64,000 bases of DNA from Kordia sp. TARA_039_SRF (GTDB lineage: Bacteria; Bacteroidota; Bacteroidia; Flavobacteriales; Flavobacteriaceae): the NCBI GenBank assembly GCA_006383075.2, contig SMNH02000006.1, positions 47,177 to 111,176 of the forward strand, written 5' to 3'. Position 1 is the stretch's first letter; every line of letters starts with the position of its first letter. Below the pieces are notes generated by a model. The model searched no databases. It was not told the DNA's origin and worked only from the letters and a program-made list of their open reading frames with translations. Below are positions 43,308 through 53,150 of the stretch, piece after piece. The position numbers were made by a program, and so were the translations under genes.

Positions 43308-45617
43308 ATGAAAACCATTAATACAATACTTCTTTTATTCCTAACATCAATTGCATTTGCCCAAGTAGGAACAAATGGCGATGACAGAAAAGAAGAAGGA
43401 AGAAATATAAAAGAATATAACCTAACTATTGAAGAAAATAAAATGACACTTGGAGGCGTAAGCGCAAATGCTATGACTATTAATGGAAGTATTCCTGGAC
43501 CTACTTTAGAGTTTAATGAAGGAGACCTTGCCATTATTAATGTTACCAACAAAATGGATGTGGAAACTTCTGTTCATTGGCACGGTTTAATTCTTCCTAA
43601 TTTTTATGACGGTGTGCCCTATTTAACCACACCACCTATTAAAGCAGGCACCACATTTCATTATAGAATTCCTATCAACCAATCGGGAACCTATTGGTAT
43701 CATTCTCATACAATGTTACAAGAACAGAAAGGAGTTTACGGATCTATAGTCATTCACCCAAAAGAAAAAGTATTAGAGTATGATAAAGACTTAGTTGTTT
43801 TATTATCTGATTGGACTAATGAAAAGCCAATGAATGTGCTTCGTAACCTTAAACGAGGTAACGAATGGTATCAAGTTAAAAAAGGAACAGCAGTGCCATT
43901 AAGTAGAGTTATAGAAGAAGGTGCATTGGGCGCACAATTTAAGTTTTGGCGAGATAGAATGGAAGGCGCAGATATTGCAGACATTTATTACCCTGCTTTT
44001 TTAACTAATGGTAAAAAAACGGCAAAATATCCAGATTTCAAACCAGGAGAAAAAGTACGGTTACGTTTTATAAATGCTTCTGCCTCTACCTATTATTGGA
44101 TAGACTTTGGTGGTGGTAATGCGATGATGGTGTCAAGTGATGGTTTAGATGTTGTTCCAACTTCAAAAGAGCGTTTTCTTTTTGGTGTTGCCGAAACCTA
44201 TGATATTATTGTTACCATTCCAGAAGGAACTTTAGAGGTAACAGCAACAGCTCAAGACGGTTCAGGGCACACATCACTTCATATAGGAGAAGGAACATTA
44301 TTTCCTGCTAAAACTATAGATAGACCCGATAAAATAGAGATGATGAAACAAATGTCTAAAATGGATATGAAAATGGGTGCACCTGCATTAGCAGGAAATA
44401 AAGAAAAGAATACGCCAGAATATTTAATGGAGAATTATGGAATGCAAATGAATATGAAAGATGGAAAGATGAAGATGAGCGACAAAATGTCTATGAATAA
44501 AGATAAAATGAATAACTCAATGGATATAAAGATGGATAACAAAAATGCACACAAACATCATGATATGTCCAAAATGTCAAAAGACACCTCTTCTTTTAAT
44601 TATAAAAACCGTAAAACCTATTTTAATTACAATCATTTAAAGGCAAAAGAAAAAACAGCTTACAATGCTGACCTACCTGTAAATGATATTTTATTAAATC
44701 TTACAGGAAATATGCAACGATATATTTGGAGTATGAATGGTGTACCGCTATCAGAGACTGATAAAATTAAAATTAAGAGTAACGAAGTAACTCGTATTAC
44801 TTTCAATAACCTTACTATGATGCATCATCCAATGCATCTTCACGGTCATTATTTTAGGGTAATTAACGAAAACGGAGAGCGTTCGCCATTAAAGCATACT
44901 GTTAATGTACCACCTATGCAAAAAGTAGTTATTGAATTTTATAACGAAGAATATGGCGATTGGTTTTTTCATTGTCACATTTTATATCATATGATGGGTG
45001 GTATGGCTCGTATTTTTAGTTACGATACACCACGAGATGAAAGAATGAAAGATTTTCCAGTTCAAAAACTGATTGATGAGACAGACCATTATTATTCTTG
45101 GGGATTGTTGCGTGCAGGTTCAAATTTTAATGAACTCTTTTTAATGTCAAGCAATATCCGTAATGGATTTGGTTTACGAGCAGAGTTCGACTACGACAGA
45201 AACCTTGAAGCTGAAGTAAATTATGACAGATACCTTAATGACTGGGTACGTCTATATGTAGGAATAAATACCGAAACGGAATTGCCTAATTCCTTCGATG
45301 AGTTCAATACAGTGGGTCTTATAGGTGTAAAATACTTTACGCCTTATAGATTTAATGTTGATGTGAGTATGGATAATCAGCTACGTCCAAGAGTACGGTT
45401 GGATAGAGAATTATTAATTTTTCCAAGAATTTTTCTGGAAGGCGAATATGAATATAGAGCAGATTTTGGATGGGTCAATGATTTAGGAGGCAGTTCTTTT
45501 GAGAGTGAAACACAATGGTTAGTAGGTCTTTCCTATATACTATCAAGAAATTTTTCAATACAAGTAAACTACAACAATCGCTATGGTTGGGGTGGTGGTC
45601 TTTTAGCAAGATTTTAA
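43308..45617 (+). CDS. Multicopper oxidase fused to an outer-membrane beta-barrel (CopA-CopB-like)
   Basis: A 769-residue protein. Signal peptide (1-18), then a three-domain multicopper oxidase: HWHG (90-93), WYHSH (130-134), HPMHLHG (507-513) and HCHILYHMMGGM (555-566), supplying the type 1, 2 and 3 copper ligands. A Met/His-rich insert (345-425, 19 Met plus HKHH) resembles periplasmic copper-sequestering regions. After about residue 594 the sequence changes to alternating beta strands (FGLRAEFDYD, LEAEVNYDRYL) ending in Phe769, as in CopB-type barrels. The oxidase would convert Cu(I) to Cu(II) on the periplasmic face of the outer membrane. Confidence 0.88.
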   Translation: MKTINTILLLFLTSIAFAQVGTNGDDRKEEGRNIKEYNLTIEENKMTLGGVSANAMTINGSIPGPTLEFNEGDLAIINVTNKMDVETSVHWHGLILPNFYDGVPYLTTPPIKAGTTFHYRIPINQSGTYWYHSHTMLQEQKGVYGSIVIHPKEKVLEYDKDLVVLLSDWTNEKPMNVLRNLKRGNEWYQVKKGTAVPLSRVIEEGALGAQFKFWRDRMEGADIADIYYPAFLTNGKKTAKYPDFKPGEKVRLRFINASASTYYWIDFGGGNAMMVSSDGLDVVPTSKERFLFGVAETYDIIVTIPEGTLEVTATAQDGSGHTSLHIGEGTLFPAKTIDRPDKIEMMKQMSKMDMKMGAPALAGNKEKNTPEYLMENYGMQMNMKDGKMKMSDKMSMNKDKMNNSMDIKMDNKNAHKHHDMSKMSKDTSSFNYKNRKTYFNYNHLKAKEKTAYNADLPVNDILLNLTGNMQRYIWSMNGVPLSETDKIKIKSNEVTRITFNNLTMMHHPMHLHGHYFRVINENGERSPLKHTVNVPPMQKVVIEFYNEEYGDWFFHCHILYHMMGGMARIFSYDTPRDERMKDFPVQKLIDETDHYYSWGLLRAGSNFNELFLMSSNIRNGFGLRAEFDYDRNLEAEVNYDRYLNDWVRLYVGINTETELPNSFDEFNTVGLIGVKYFTPYRFNVDVSMDNQLRPRVRLDRELLIFPRIFLEGEYEYRADFGWVNDLGGSSFESETQWLVGLSYILSRNFSIQVNYNNRYGWGGGLLARF

Positions 45618-45620
45618 TTA

Positions 45621-46178
45621 ATGAAAAAATATCTTTACATAAAAAATATGGTATGTAATCGCTGTAAAATGGCAGTTATTAATGTATTTGATAATCAAAA
45701 TATCGAATTAAATAGCATTCAGCTTGGTAAAATAGTGCTTAAAGATAATGTAGAGGTAAACTATCAAAAACTGGAAAAACAACTTAATGATTTGGGTTTT
45801 GAGTTAATTCAAGATCCTGTAAAAACATTAATTGAAAAAATTAAAGTGAAGCTAATTGAGTATTTAGAAAATAATAACGGAAGTACAATTTTAATCAACC
45901 TTGAAAATGAAATTGGAAAAAGTTACACAACATTAAGCAAAACATTTAGCAAAAACGAAGGAATAACAATTGAAAAGTATTTCATCAATCTAAAAATTGA
46001 AAAGGCAAAAGAATTAATTCAAATGCAAAAACTCAATTTTTCTGAAATAGCATACACTCTAAACTATAAAAATAGTAGTCATTTAGCAAAACAGTTTAAA
46101 CAAGTAACTGGAATATCAATGACAGACTATAAAAAAATGCAAGACTGGAATAGAAAACCATTAGACAAAATAGTATAA
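45621..46178 (+). CDS. AraC-family regulator with N-terminal metal-binding domain
   Basis: A 185-residue regulator. The N-terminal half (1-70) is HMA-like, with the pair MVCNRC (Cys12, Cys15) and a ferredoxin-type beta-alpha-beta pattern. The C-terminal half has the AraC helix-turn-helix pair (FSEIAYTLNYKNSSHLAKQF, then GISMTDYKK). It follows the oxidase stop by 3 bases and precedes the ATPase. A natural role is sensing Cu or Ag through the Cys pair and controlling the island, possibly the promoter ahead of the ATPase. Confidence 0.82.
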   Translation: MKKYLYIKNMVCNRCKMAVINVFDNQNIELNSIQLGKIVLKDNVEVNYQKLEKQLNDLGFELIQDPVKTLIEKIKVKLIEYLENNNGSTILINLENEIGKSYTTLSKTFSKNEGITIEKYFINLKIEKAKELIQMQKLNFSEIAYTLNYKNSSHLAKQFKQVTGISMTDYKKMQDWNRKPLDKIV

Positions 46179-46220
46179 AGATAGAACTGAATTAGAAAAA
46201 ATAAAATCTGCTTTAAAAGA

Positions 46221-46246
46221 TAATTTTGTGAGTTAACTTTTTAAAA
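46221..46246 (+). promoter_or_regulatory. -7 box and shared 14-mer before the copper ATPase gene
   Basis: TAATTTTG (46221-46228) fits the TAnnTTTG -7 consensus 18 bases before the ATG. TTAACTTTTTAAAA (46233-46246) directly precedes the ATG and is identical to a 14-mer upstream of the first metal gene (37804-37817). The match may be chance in AT-rich DNA. Confidence 0.35.
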
Positions 46247-48979
46247 ATGGCAAAAATGAAACATAAGTATCAAATACAAGGTATGACCTGTAAAGGCTGT
46301 ATGAGAACTGTAAAAAATGCTTTATCAGAAGTAGAAGGAGTAGAAAATGTTGAAATTAATTTTGAGGAATCAACAGCAACTATAGAAATGTCAGTGCATA
46401 TTTCAATAGAAAAATTTGAAAAAGCCTTACAAGAAAAAAAAGCAAAATATCATATTCATCCAGATAAAGGTAATGGTGTAATTATAAGAACTTTTCTCGT
46501 AAACGGAATGACCTGTAATGGCTGTAAAACGCATGTAGAAAAAACACTTTCTTCTGTAAAAGGTGTTGAAAATATTTCTGTTGATTTGAAAAAAGCTGAA
46601 GCTACCATAGATATGAAACCAGAAATACCAATCGAAAAATTTCAAAAGGTTTTAGAAAAAGATGGTGGTACTTATAGCATTTTTAAAGCAGGTAAAAGAC
46701 CAGATGCCAATCAAGAGAAAAAAGATAAACCAAAAGGTCAAGGTACAGGAACATTCTACTGCCCAATGCACTGTGAAGGAGACAAAACTTATGATGAACC
46801 TAGAGACTGTCCTGTATGTGGGATGGATTTAGTTGAAGAAGTAAGCCTATCCACAACAAATAAGCAGCAATGGACGTGCCCCATGCATCCTGAAGTTGTA
46901 AAAGATGAAGAAGGTTCTTGTCCTATTTGTGGTATGGATTTAGTACCAATGCAACCTGAAGCATCAGCAGAAGAAAAAACTTATAAAAAACTATTGAAAA
47001 AGTTTCGGGTAGCTGGCGCTTTTACACTTCCTATTTTCATAATTGCAATGAGTGAAATGATTGAAAACAATCCACTCTATGATATTCTTGAACAAAAATA
47101 TTGGAATTGGGTACAATTCGTTTTATCCATTCCTGTCGTATTTTATGCAACTTGGATGTTTTTTGAACGTGCATACAAAAGTATTAAAACGTGGAATCTA
47201 AATATGTTTACACTTATTGGTATTGGTGCAGGTGTTGCTTGGTTATTTAGTGTGGTTGGGATGCTTATACCTGACGTTTTTCCAGAGCAATTTAAAACTG
47301 AATTTGGAGCAGTTCACGTGTATTTTGAGGCGGCAACAGTTATTCTAACATTAGTGCTTTTAGGACAATTATTAGAAGCTCGTGCCCATAGTAAAACCAA
47401 TTCCGCAGTAAAAGAATTACTAAAATTAGCACCTAATAAAGCCATAAAAATTGTGAATGGTGAAGAAGTAGAAGTGAGTATTGACAAGATAGAACTCAAC
47501 GATATTTTAAAAGTAAAACCAGGTGATAAAATTCCTGTTGACGGTATTATTACAGAGGGAGAAACCAGTATTGACGAATCTATGATTACTGGTGAACCTA
47601 TTCCTGTTAATAAGATAAAAGACGATAAGGTTAGTAGCGGTACCATAAATGGTAATCAAGCCTTTTTTATGAAAGCAGAAAAAGTAGGTAGTGACACCCT
47701 GTTATCTCAAATTATACACATGGTGAACGATGCCAGTAGAAGTCGTGCACCAATTCAAAATCTTGCAGACAAAGTATCAGGTTACTTTGTACCTGTAGTA
47801 GTTTTGATTTCCGTTATCACTTTTATGGTTTGGGCTATTTGGGGTCCAGAACCAGCATACGTATATGCCTTAGTCAATGCTATTGCAGTTTTAATTATTG
47901 CGTGTCCTTGTGCTTTAGGTTTAGCAACACCAATGTCAGTTATGGTTGGTGTGGGTAAAGGTGCTCAAAATGGTGTGCTCATAAAAAATGCAGAAGCATT
48001 GGAAAAAATGAATAAGGTAAATACCCTTATTGTAGATAAAACAGGAACGATTACCGAAGGTAAACCAACAGTTGAAAAAGTTGGTGCTTTTGGTGACAGT
48101 TTTAATGAAAAACAAGTGCTAAGTTATATTGTTTCCCTAAATACAAATAGCGAACACCCATTAGCAGATGCAACTGTTAAATATGGTAAAGAACATAATA
48201 TTGAAATTCTAAACTCTTCAAATTTCAGTGCAATTACAGGAAAAGGCGTAGAAGCTCATATTGATAGCAAAAAAATAGCTTTAGGTAATCCAAAAATGAT
48301 GGAATACGCAAATGTTGAAATTACGGCTGAAATGAAGGAAGAAGCTAAAACCTATCAAAAACAAGGGAAAACAGTTTCTTATTTGGCTATAGATAAAAAT
48401 GTGGTGGGTTATGTAGTTATAGGAGATAAAATAAAAGACACCAGCGCAAAAGCTATAAAAGAATTACAGAATAAGGGTATTGATGTGATAATGCTTACAG
48501 GTGATAATCACGATACTGCTCAAGCAGTAGCATCAGAATTAAATCTGGCAGATTTTAAAGCGAGTATGTTACCCGATAATAAATTAAAGGAAGTAGAGAA
48601 ACTTCAAAATGAAGGCAAAGTGGTTGCTATGGCAGGAGATGGTATTAATGATGCACCAGCATTGGCAAAAAGTGATGTGGGTATAGCAATGGGTACAGGA
48701 ACAGATGTCGCTATTGAAAGTGCTATGATCACACTGGTAAAAGGCGATTTACACGGCATAGTAAAAGCTCGTCATTTAAGTAGTGCCGTAATGAAGAATA
48801 TCAAGCAAAATCTATTCTTCGCATTAGTTTATAATACGTTAGGTGTACCAATTGCAGCAGGTGTATTATTTCCATTTTTTGGAATATTACTATCGCCAAT
48901 GATAGCAGCTTTAGCCATGAGCTTTAGTTCAGTTTCGGTTATAGCTAATGCATTAAGATTAAGAACACAATCAATTTAA
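46247..48979 (+). CDS. copA: Copper-translocating P1B-type ATPase (CopA type)
   Basis: A 910-residue Cu(I) exporter. N-terminal metal modules: two HMA domains (GMTCKGC, C15/C18; GMTCNGC, C90/C93) and two YHS-like metal ribbons (Cys172/188/191 and 211/225/228). Membrane core with CPC at 553-555 (ACPCALGLATP), phosphorylation site DKTGT (Asp597), GDGINDAPA, and MSFSSV in the last helix, typical of P1B-1 copper pumps. It would move Cu(I) from cytoplasm to periplasm, where CusA and the oxidase act. Preceded by its own promoter motif. Confidence 0.94.
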   Translation: MAKMKHKYQIQGMTCKGCMRTVKNALSEVEGVENVEINFEESTATIEMSVHISIEKFEKALQEKKAKYHIHPDKGNGVIIRTFLVNGMTCNGCKTHVEKTLSSVKGVENISVDLKKAEATIDMKPEIPIEKFQKVLEKDGGTYSIFKAGKRPDANQEKKDKPKGQGTGTFYCPMHCEGDKTYDEPRDCPVCGMDLVEEVSLSTTNKQQWTCPMHPEVVKDEEGSCPICGMDLVPMQPEASAEEKTYKKLLKKFRVAGAFTLPIFIIAMSEMIENNPLYDILEQKYWNWVQFVLSIPVVFYATWMFFERAYKSIKTWNLNMFTLIGIGAGVAWLFSVVGMLIPDVFPEQFKTEFGAVHVYFEAATVILTLVLLGQLLEARAHSKTNSAVKELLKLAPNKAIKIVNGEEVEVSIDKIELNDILKVKPGDKIPVDGIITEGETSIDESMITGEPIPVNKIKDDKVSSGTINGNQAFFMKAEKVGSDTLLSQIIHMVNDASRSRAPIQNLADKVSGYFVPVVVLISVITFMVWAIWGPEPAYVYALVNAIAVLIIACPCALGLATPMSVMVGVGKGAQNGVLIKNAEALEKMNKVNTLIVDKTGTITEGKPTVEKVGAFGDSFNEKQVLSYIVSLNTNSEHPLADATVKYGKEHNIEILNSSNFSAITGKGVEAHIDSKKIALGNPKMMEYANVEITAEMKEEAKTYQKQGKTVSYLAIDKNVVGYVVIGDKIKDTSAKAIKELQNKGIDVIMLTGDNHDTAQAVASELNLADFKASMLPDNKLKEVEKLQNEGKVVAMAGDGINDAPALAKSDVGIAMGTGTDVAIESAMITLVKGDLHGIVKARHLSSAVMKNIKQNLFFALVYNTLGVPIAAGVLFPFFGILLSPMIAALAMSFSSVSVIANALRLRTQSI

Positions 48980-48993
48980 CAATCATATAAATA

Positions 48994-49575
48994 ATGAAAG
49001 CTTTAACATTAATTTTAATTTTCTCAATCCTCTTAGTTAGTTGTAAAAACGCTGAACATGAAAAAGAAAAAACGCATCAGCATAAAACTGAACATAAAAA
49101 AGAAACTTCTAAGAAAAAAACGTTAAGCCCTCATACGTCTACGATGGCAATGATTGGTAATGCGCATATTCATATCGATTATTCATCACCTGGAGTTAGA
49201 GATCGTATAATATTTGGAGGTTTATTGGCTTATGATCAAGTATGGCAATCAGGAGCACACATGGCAACATGGATAGAAACAAACAAAGATTTACAAATAG
49301 AAGGCAAAACACTTCCTGCTGGTAAATATGGCTTTTTTACAATTCCTTCAAAAGATGAATGGATTATCATATTCAACTCTAATTGGGAGCAACATGGTAA
49401 AGATGAGTATGATGAAAAAGATGATGTGATTAGGTTTAAGGTAAAACCTATTTTTTCTGAAAAAATCAAGGAACATTTGGAATACAAGGTAAATGAAGTA
49501 GACGATACTAATGGTACAATTTCATTGGCTTGGGAAAAGGTTATAATTAAATTTCCTTTTAGTATAGAAAATTAA
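48994..49575 (+). CDS. DUF2911 lipoprotein
   Basis: A 193-residue lipoprotein (signal ending ILLVSCKN, Cys17) followed by a His/Lys-rich linker (HEKEKTHQHKTEHKK) that could bind metal, then a DUF2911 domain (IDYSSPGVRDRIIFGGL, GKYGFFTIPS). DUF2911 function is unknown; it often lies near metal genes. It begins 14 bases after the ATPase stop and is followed by the PepSY gene 2 bases on, so it is part of the same transcript. Confidence 0.85.
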   Translation: MKALTLILIFSILLVSCKNAEHEKEKTHQHKTEHKKETSKKKTLSPHTSTMAMIGNAHIHIDYSSPGVRDRIIFGGLLAYDQVWQSGAHMATWIETNKDLQIEGKTLPAGKYGFFTIPSKDEWIIIFNSNWEQHGKDEYDEKDDVIRFKVKPIFSEKIKEHLEYKVNEVDDTNGTISLAWEKVIIKFPFSIEN

Positions 49576-49577
49576 TT

Positions 49578-50282
49578 ATGGTAAACAGACATACAGCATT
49601 AAAAATTAGAAAAACACACCGCTATTTAGGGTTGTTTTTAGGTATTCAGTTTTTGTTTTGGACAATTAGTGGTTTGTACTTTAGTTGGACAAATATAGAC
49701 GATATACACGGTGATCATTTTAAGAATTTGGATTATCAACCTAAAACTTTCAATAATTTAATAAGTCCATCAACGCTAAATATTGATAATGGTGTCAATA
49801 CTATTGAATTGAGAGACATCAATAATACACCATACTATTGGGTAAATAATGAGCAATTATATAACGCTTTAAACGGAACAAAAAAGAACTTGATATCAAA
49901 GGAAGAAGCACTTTACATAGCAAGAAATTATATGAAAAGTGATCTAGAAGTTGAATCAATTGAAAAAATAGAAGAAGTTGGAAAACACCATGAATACAGA
50001 GAACGTTTACTGCCAGCATATGTGATTTCATATAAATCAGACCAAGCTATAAAGGCTTATGTTTCTGTTAATGATGGAAAATTCCAAACCGTAAGACATC
50101 GCAGTTGGCGCTGGTTCGATTTTTTATGGATGACACATACTATGGATTATGAAGGAAGAGACAATTTTAATACAACAGTTTTAAGAATATTTTCTCTGTT
50201 GGGATTAATAACAGTTTTGAGTGGCTTTTTACTATGGTATATATCATCACCATCAATTAGAAAATTAACAAAAAGAAAATAA
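49578..50282 (+). CDS. PepSY-domain membrane protein
   Basis: A 234-residue protein with an N-terminal helix (LGLFLGIQFLFWTISGLYFSW), a periplasmic PepSY-like region (SKEEALYIARNY and AYVSVNDGKFQTVR), and a second helix near the C-terminus (LLGLITVLSGFLLWYIS). This layout resembles PepSY-associated (PiuB-like) reductase partners, but the four-helix PiuB core is not complete. A role in metal reduction or inhibition of a protease is possible. Co-transcribed with its neighbours (2-base and 21-base gaps). Confidence 0.75.
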   Translation: MVNRHTALKIRKTHRYLGLFLGIQFLFWTISGLYFSWTNIDDIHGDHFKNLDYQPKTFNNLISPSTLNIDNGVNTIELRDINNTPYYWVNNEQLYNALNGTKKNLISKEEALYIARNYMKSDLEVESIEKIEEVGKHHEYRERLLPAYVISYKSDQAIKAYVSVNDGKFQTVRHRSWRWFDFLWMTHTMDYEGRDNFNTTVLRIFSLLGLITVLSGFLLWYISSPSIRKLTKRK

Positions 50283-50303
50283 TAACCACTAAAATTTGAA
50301 ATT

Positions 50304-50792
50304 ATGGAAAATCAAAATCACTACAAAAAAGAAGGGATTAGTAACTACACAAAATTCTTTTTAATGTTAGGCTCATCATTCATAGCAATGTATATCACAA
50401 TGTACTTGAATACTTATGAATTTGACCACGTGTATTTTAGTTTAACACGTTTTTATATGACCTGTTTAGGAATTTCTACAATGGCAGTCATAATGTGGTT
50501 TTTTATGCGAAAAATGTATAACAACAAAAAAAAGAATATAGCCATACTTGTGGGTAGTTTTATGCTCTTTGTAGGGGCATTGGGATTAGTAAGGACGCAA
50601 GCACCAATAATTGGAGATGTGCTTTGGATGAAAGCAATGATACCACATCATTCTATCGCAATTTTAACTAGTGAAAGAGCAGATATTAAAGATCCAAAAG
50701 TAAAAAAATTGGCAGAAGATATTATTAAAGCACAAAAGAAAGAAATTGAAGAAATGAAAGCTATGATAAAACGATTAGAAAATGAAAAATAA
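50304..50792 (+). CDS. DUF305 membrane protein
   Basis: A 162-residue protein with three helices (FFLMLGSSFIAMYITMYL; FYMTCLGISTMAVIMWFFM; IAILVGSFMLFVGALGLV) and a C-terminal DUF305 helical stretch carrying WMKAMIPHHSIAILTSERA, where His-His and Met could bind copper. DUF305 proteins recur in copper clusters. It overlaps the adaptor gene start by 11 bases, indicating coupled translation. Confidence 0.82.
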   Translation: MENQNHYKKEGISNYTKFFLMLGSSFIAMYITMYLNTYEFDHVYFSLTRFYMTCLGISTMAVIMWFFMRKMYNNKKKNIAILVGSFMLFVGALGLVRTQAPIIGDVLWMKAMIPHHSIAILTSERADIKDPKVKKLAEDIIKAQKKEIEEMKAMIKRLENEK

Positions 50793-52557
50793 TAAAATAT
50801 TAATCTACATTGGTATACTCGCTACTGGACTGCTATTAGGTTGGTTACTATTTGGAGATTCTTCTCAAAAAGAATCAGAGCATAATCACTCTGAAATATC
50901 TTCTGAAAATCAAATGTGGACTTGCTCAATGCATCCACAAATTATACAACCAGAAGCTGGAGATTGCCCAATTTGTGGCATGGATTTAATTCCTGCCGAA
51001 GTTGGAGCAGATGGATTAACAGCAGATCAGTTTAAATTAACTGCTAATGCTATGGCTTTGGCAAATATTCAAACTACTGTTGTAGGTAATGGCTCAACAC
51101 AAAATGGAATCATAAAACTATCAGGTAAAATAACTGAAAACGAAGAAGCAAATGCCGTACAAGTCAGTTATTTTTCAGGGAGAATTGAACGCTTAAACAT
51201 TAGTTTTACAGGAGATAAAGTACGTAAGGGACAATTATTAGCTACCATATATTCTCCAGAGTTATATGCTGCTCAACAAGAGTTGATTACAGCCCTATCA
51301 TTAAAGGAATCACAACCTGAATTGTACAAGGCAGTTCGTAATAAATTAAAATTATGGAAGCTTTCTGAAAATCAAATCAATCAGATTGAAGAAACTCAAA
51401 AAGTAAAAGAAAACTTTCCAGTTTATGCAACCGTTTCAGGCACGGTTACCGAAAAGTTAGTAGAACAAGGTGATTATATAAAACAAGGGCAACCTTTACT
51501 TAAAATTACGAATCTAAATACGGTTTGGGCAAATTTTGATGTGTATGAAAATCAAATTGAACAATTCAAAAAAGGTCAAGAAGTTACAGTGATAACGAAC
51601 GCATATCCTACTAAAAAATTTAGTGGTAAGGTAGATTTTATAAACCCTGTTTTAAATACTAAAACACGTACTGTGGATTTACGAGTTGTTTTGGATAATA
51701 ACAATGCTATTTTTAAACCAGGAATGTTTGTAACTGCTGAAGTTAAAAGCACTATGACTGACACTAAAGAAGTAGTTATAATTCCATCCTCATCTATACT
51801 ATGGACAGGAGAACGTTCCGTAGTATATATCAAAACTAATCCCAACGAACCAGTTTTTGAATTGAAAGAAGTGACTTTAGGTAATAAAATAGGTGATAAT
51901 TATCAGGTGTTAAATGGTTTGTTTGAAGGAAACGAAATTGTTTCCAACGGTACTTTTACAGTAGATGCTGCTGCACAACTACAAGGAAAAAAATCAATGA
52001 TGAATCCCCAAGGTGGTACAACGATGACTGGACATGAAGGACACTTAGGGATAAACAACCAGTCTTCTCATGCAAAAAATGAACACGAGAATATGAATAA
52101 ACGTTTAAAAGTATCAGATAGATTTCAAAAACAGTTAAAAGTAGTATACGATGATTATATAAATTTAAAAGATGCCTTGATAGAAGAAGACTCAAAAGGC
52201 AGTATGCAACATGCAACATTTCTATTATCAAATTTGAGTAAGGTAGATATGAAATTACTAAAAGGAGAAGCACACAATAAATGGATGTCATCAGAAAAAG
52301 AAATGAAGTCTTCTACAACTGCAATTGCTGGTTCTTCTGACATTAAAATTCAACGAAATCACTTTAAATATTTATCTTCTCATATAATAAATTCAGTTCA
52401 ACTCTTTGGTATTAATGAAAAAGTATTTGTAGAATTTTGTCCGATGGCAGATAACGATAATGGTGCGTATTGGTTGAGTAATGAAGAACAAATACGAAAC
52501 CCATATTTTGGTGATGCAATGTTAAAATGTGGTGAAGTAAAACAAACAATAAAATAA
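50782..52557 (+). CDS. cusB: CusB-type periplasmic adaptor with heavy-metal and DUF3347 domains
   Basis: A 591-residue membrane-fusion protein. N-terminal helix (IYIGILATGLLLGWLLF), a heavy-metal-binding YHS-like ribbon (WTCSMHPQIIQPEAGDCPIC), the barrel-sandwich/lipoyl and helical hairpin core (SGRIERLNISFTGDKVRKGQ, LLKITNLNTVWANFDVYENQ), a membrane-proximal barrel with IIPSSSILWTGERS, and a C-terminal DUF3347 domain (VSDRFQKQLKVVYDDYINLK to the end) with Cys pairs that could bind copper like a fused CusF. It would link the CusA pump to the TolC-type channel and feed metal into the complex. Confidence 0.88.
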   Translation: MKNNKILIYIGILATGLLLGWLLFGDSSQKESEHNHSEISSENQMWTCSMHPQIIQPEAGDCPICGMDLIPAEVGADGLTADQFKLTANAMALANIQTTVVGNGSTQNGIIKLSGKITENEEANAVQVSYFSGRIERLNISFTGDKVRKGQLLATIYSPELYAAQQELITALSLKESQPELYKAVRNKLKLWKLSENQINQIEETQKVKENFPVYATVSGTVTEKLVEQGDYIKQGQPLLKITNLNTVWANFDVYENQIEQFKKGQEVTVITNAYPTKKFSGKVDFINPVLNTKTRTVDLRVVLDNNNAIFKPGMFVTAEVKSTMTDTKEVVIIPSSSILWTGERSVVYIKTNPNEPVFELKEVTLGNKIGDNYQVLNGLFEGNEIVSNGTFTVDAAAQLQGKKSMMNPQGGTTMTGHEGHLGINNQSSHAKNEHENMNKRLKVSDRFQKQLKVVYDDYINLKDALIEEDSKGSMQHATFLLSNLSKVDMKLLKGEAHNKWMSSEKEMKSSTTAIAGSSDIKIQRNHFKYLSSHIINSVQLFGINEKVFVEFCPMADNDNGAYWLSNEEQIRNPYFGDAMLKCGEVKQTIK

Positions 52558-52589
52558 GTAAACACAAATAATAATTAAATTTTTTAAAA

Positions 52590-53030
52590 ATGAAGAAAGT
52601 AATTTTAAGTGCAGCTATCATAATAGCTTTAGGTTTTACAAGTTGTAAAAACGACACAAAAAAAGAAGTTAGTTCAACTACTAAAGAAGTTGCAAAAGAA
52701 GTTGCAATGACAGACTTATCGTTTGGTGTAAGAGGTAATTGTGGTATGTGTAAAAGTACCATTGAAAAAGCTGCTAGTAGTATTGATGGAGTTACAGCTG
52801 CAAACTGGGACAGAAATAAAAAGAAAATAGATGTCTCTTTTGATAGTTCTAAAGCAGATGTAATGGCAATCCATAATGCAATTGCTGCATCAGGATATGA
52901 TACTGAAAAAGTAGCAGGTAATGAAGAAGCCTATAAAAACTTACCAGGTTGTTGTAAATATGACCATACTATGGCAATGAATCAATCTGGAGAAAATAAA
53001 AGTGAAGATCATTCCCAACATAATCATTGA
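52590..53030 (+). CDS. HMA-domain lipoprotein (metal chaperone-like)
   Basis: A 146-residue lipoprotein (signal ending ALGFTSCKND, Cys15) with a single HMA-like domain: GNCGMCKSTIEKA (Cys49 and Cys52 region) and ASGYDTEKVAG, followed by LPGCCKYDH and a His-rich tail (HSQHNH). It would act in the periplasm as a copper-binding chaperone or buffer for CusB or the oxidase. It ends the metal-gene run; the next gene is on the opposite strand. Confidence 0.83.
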   Translation: MKKVILSAAIIIALGFTSCKNDTKKEVSSTTKEVAKEVAMTDLSFGVRGNCGMCKSTIEKAASSIDGVTAANWDRNKKKIDVSFDSSKADVMAIHNAIAASGYDTEKVAGNEEAYKNLPGCCKYDHTMAMNQSGENKSEDHSQHNH

Positions 53031-53150
53031 TTAAGAAAAAGTAGATTAAAGGGCTCTGTAGTAAAGTAGTGATTTACTGTGAAGCAATTTATATAATTGG
53101 TACCCTATAAAAATGGTTAAAACTTACATAGTTAGTGAGATACTACCTTT

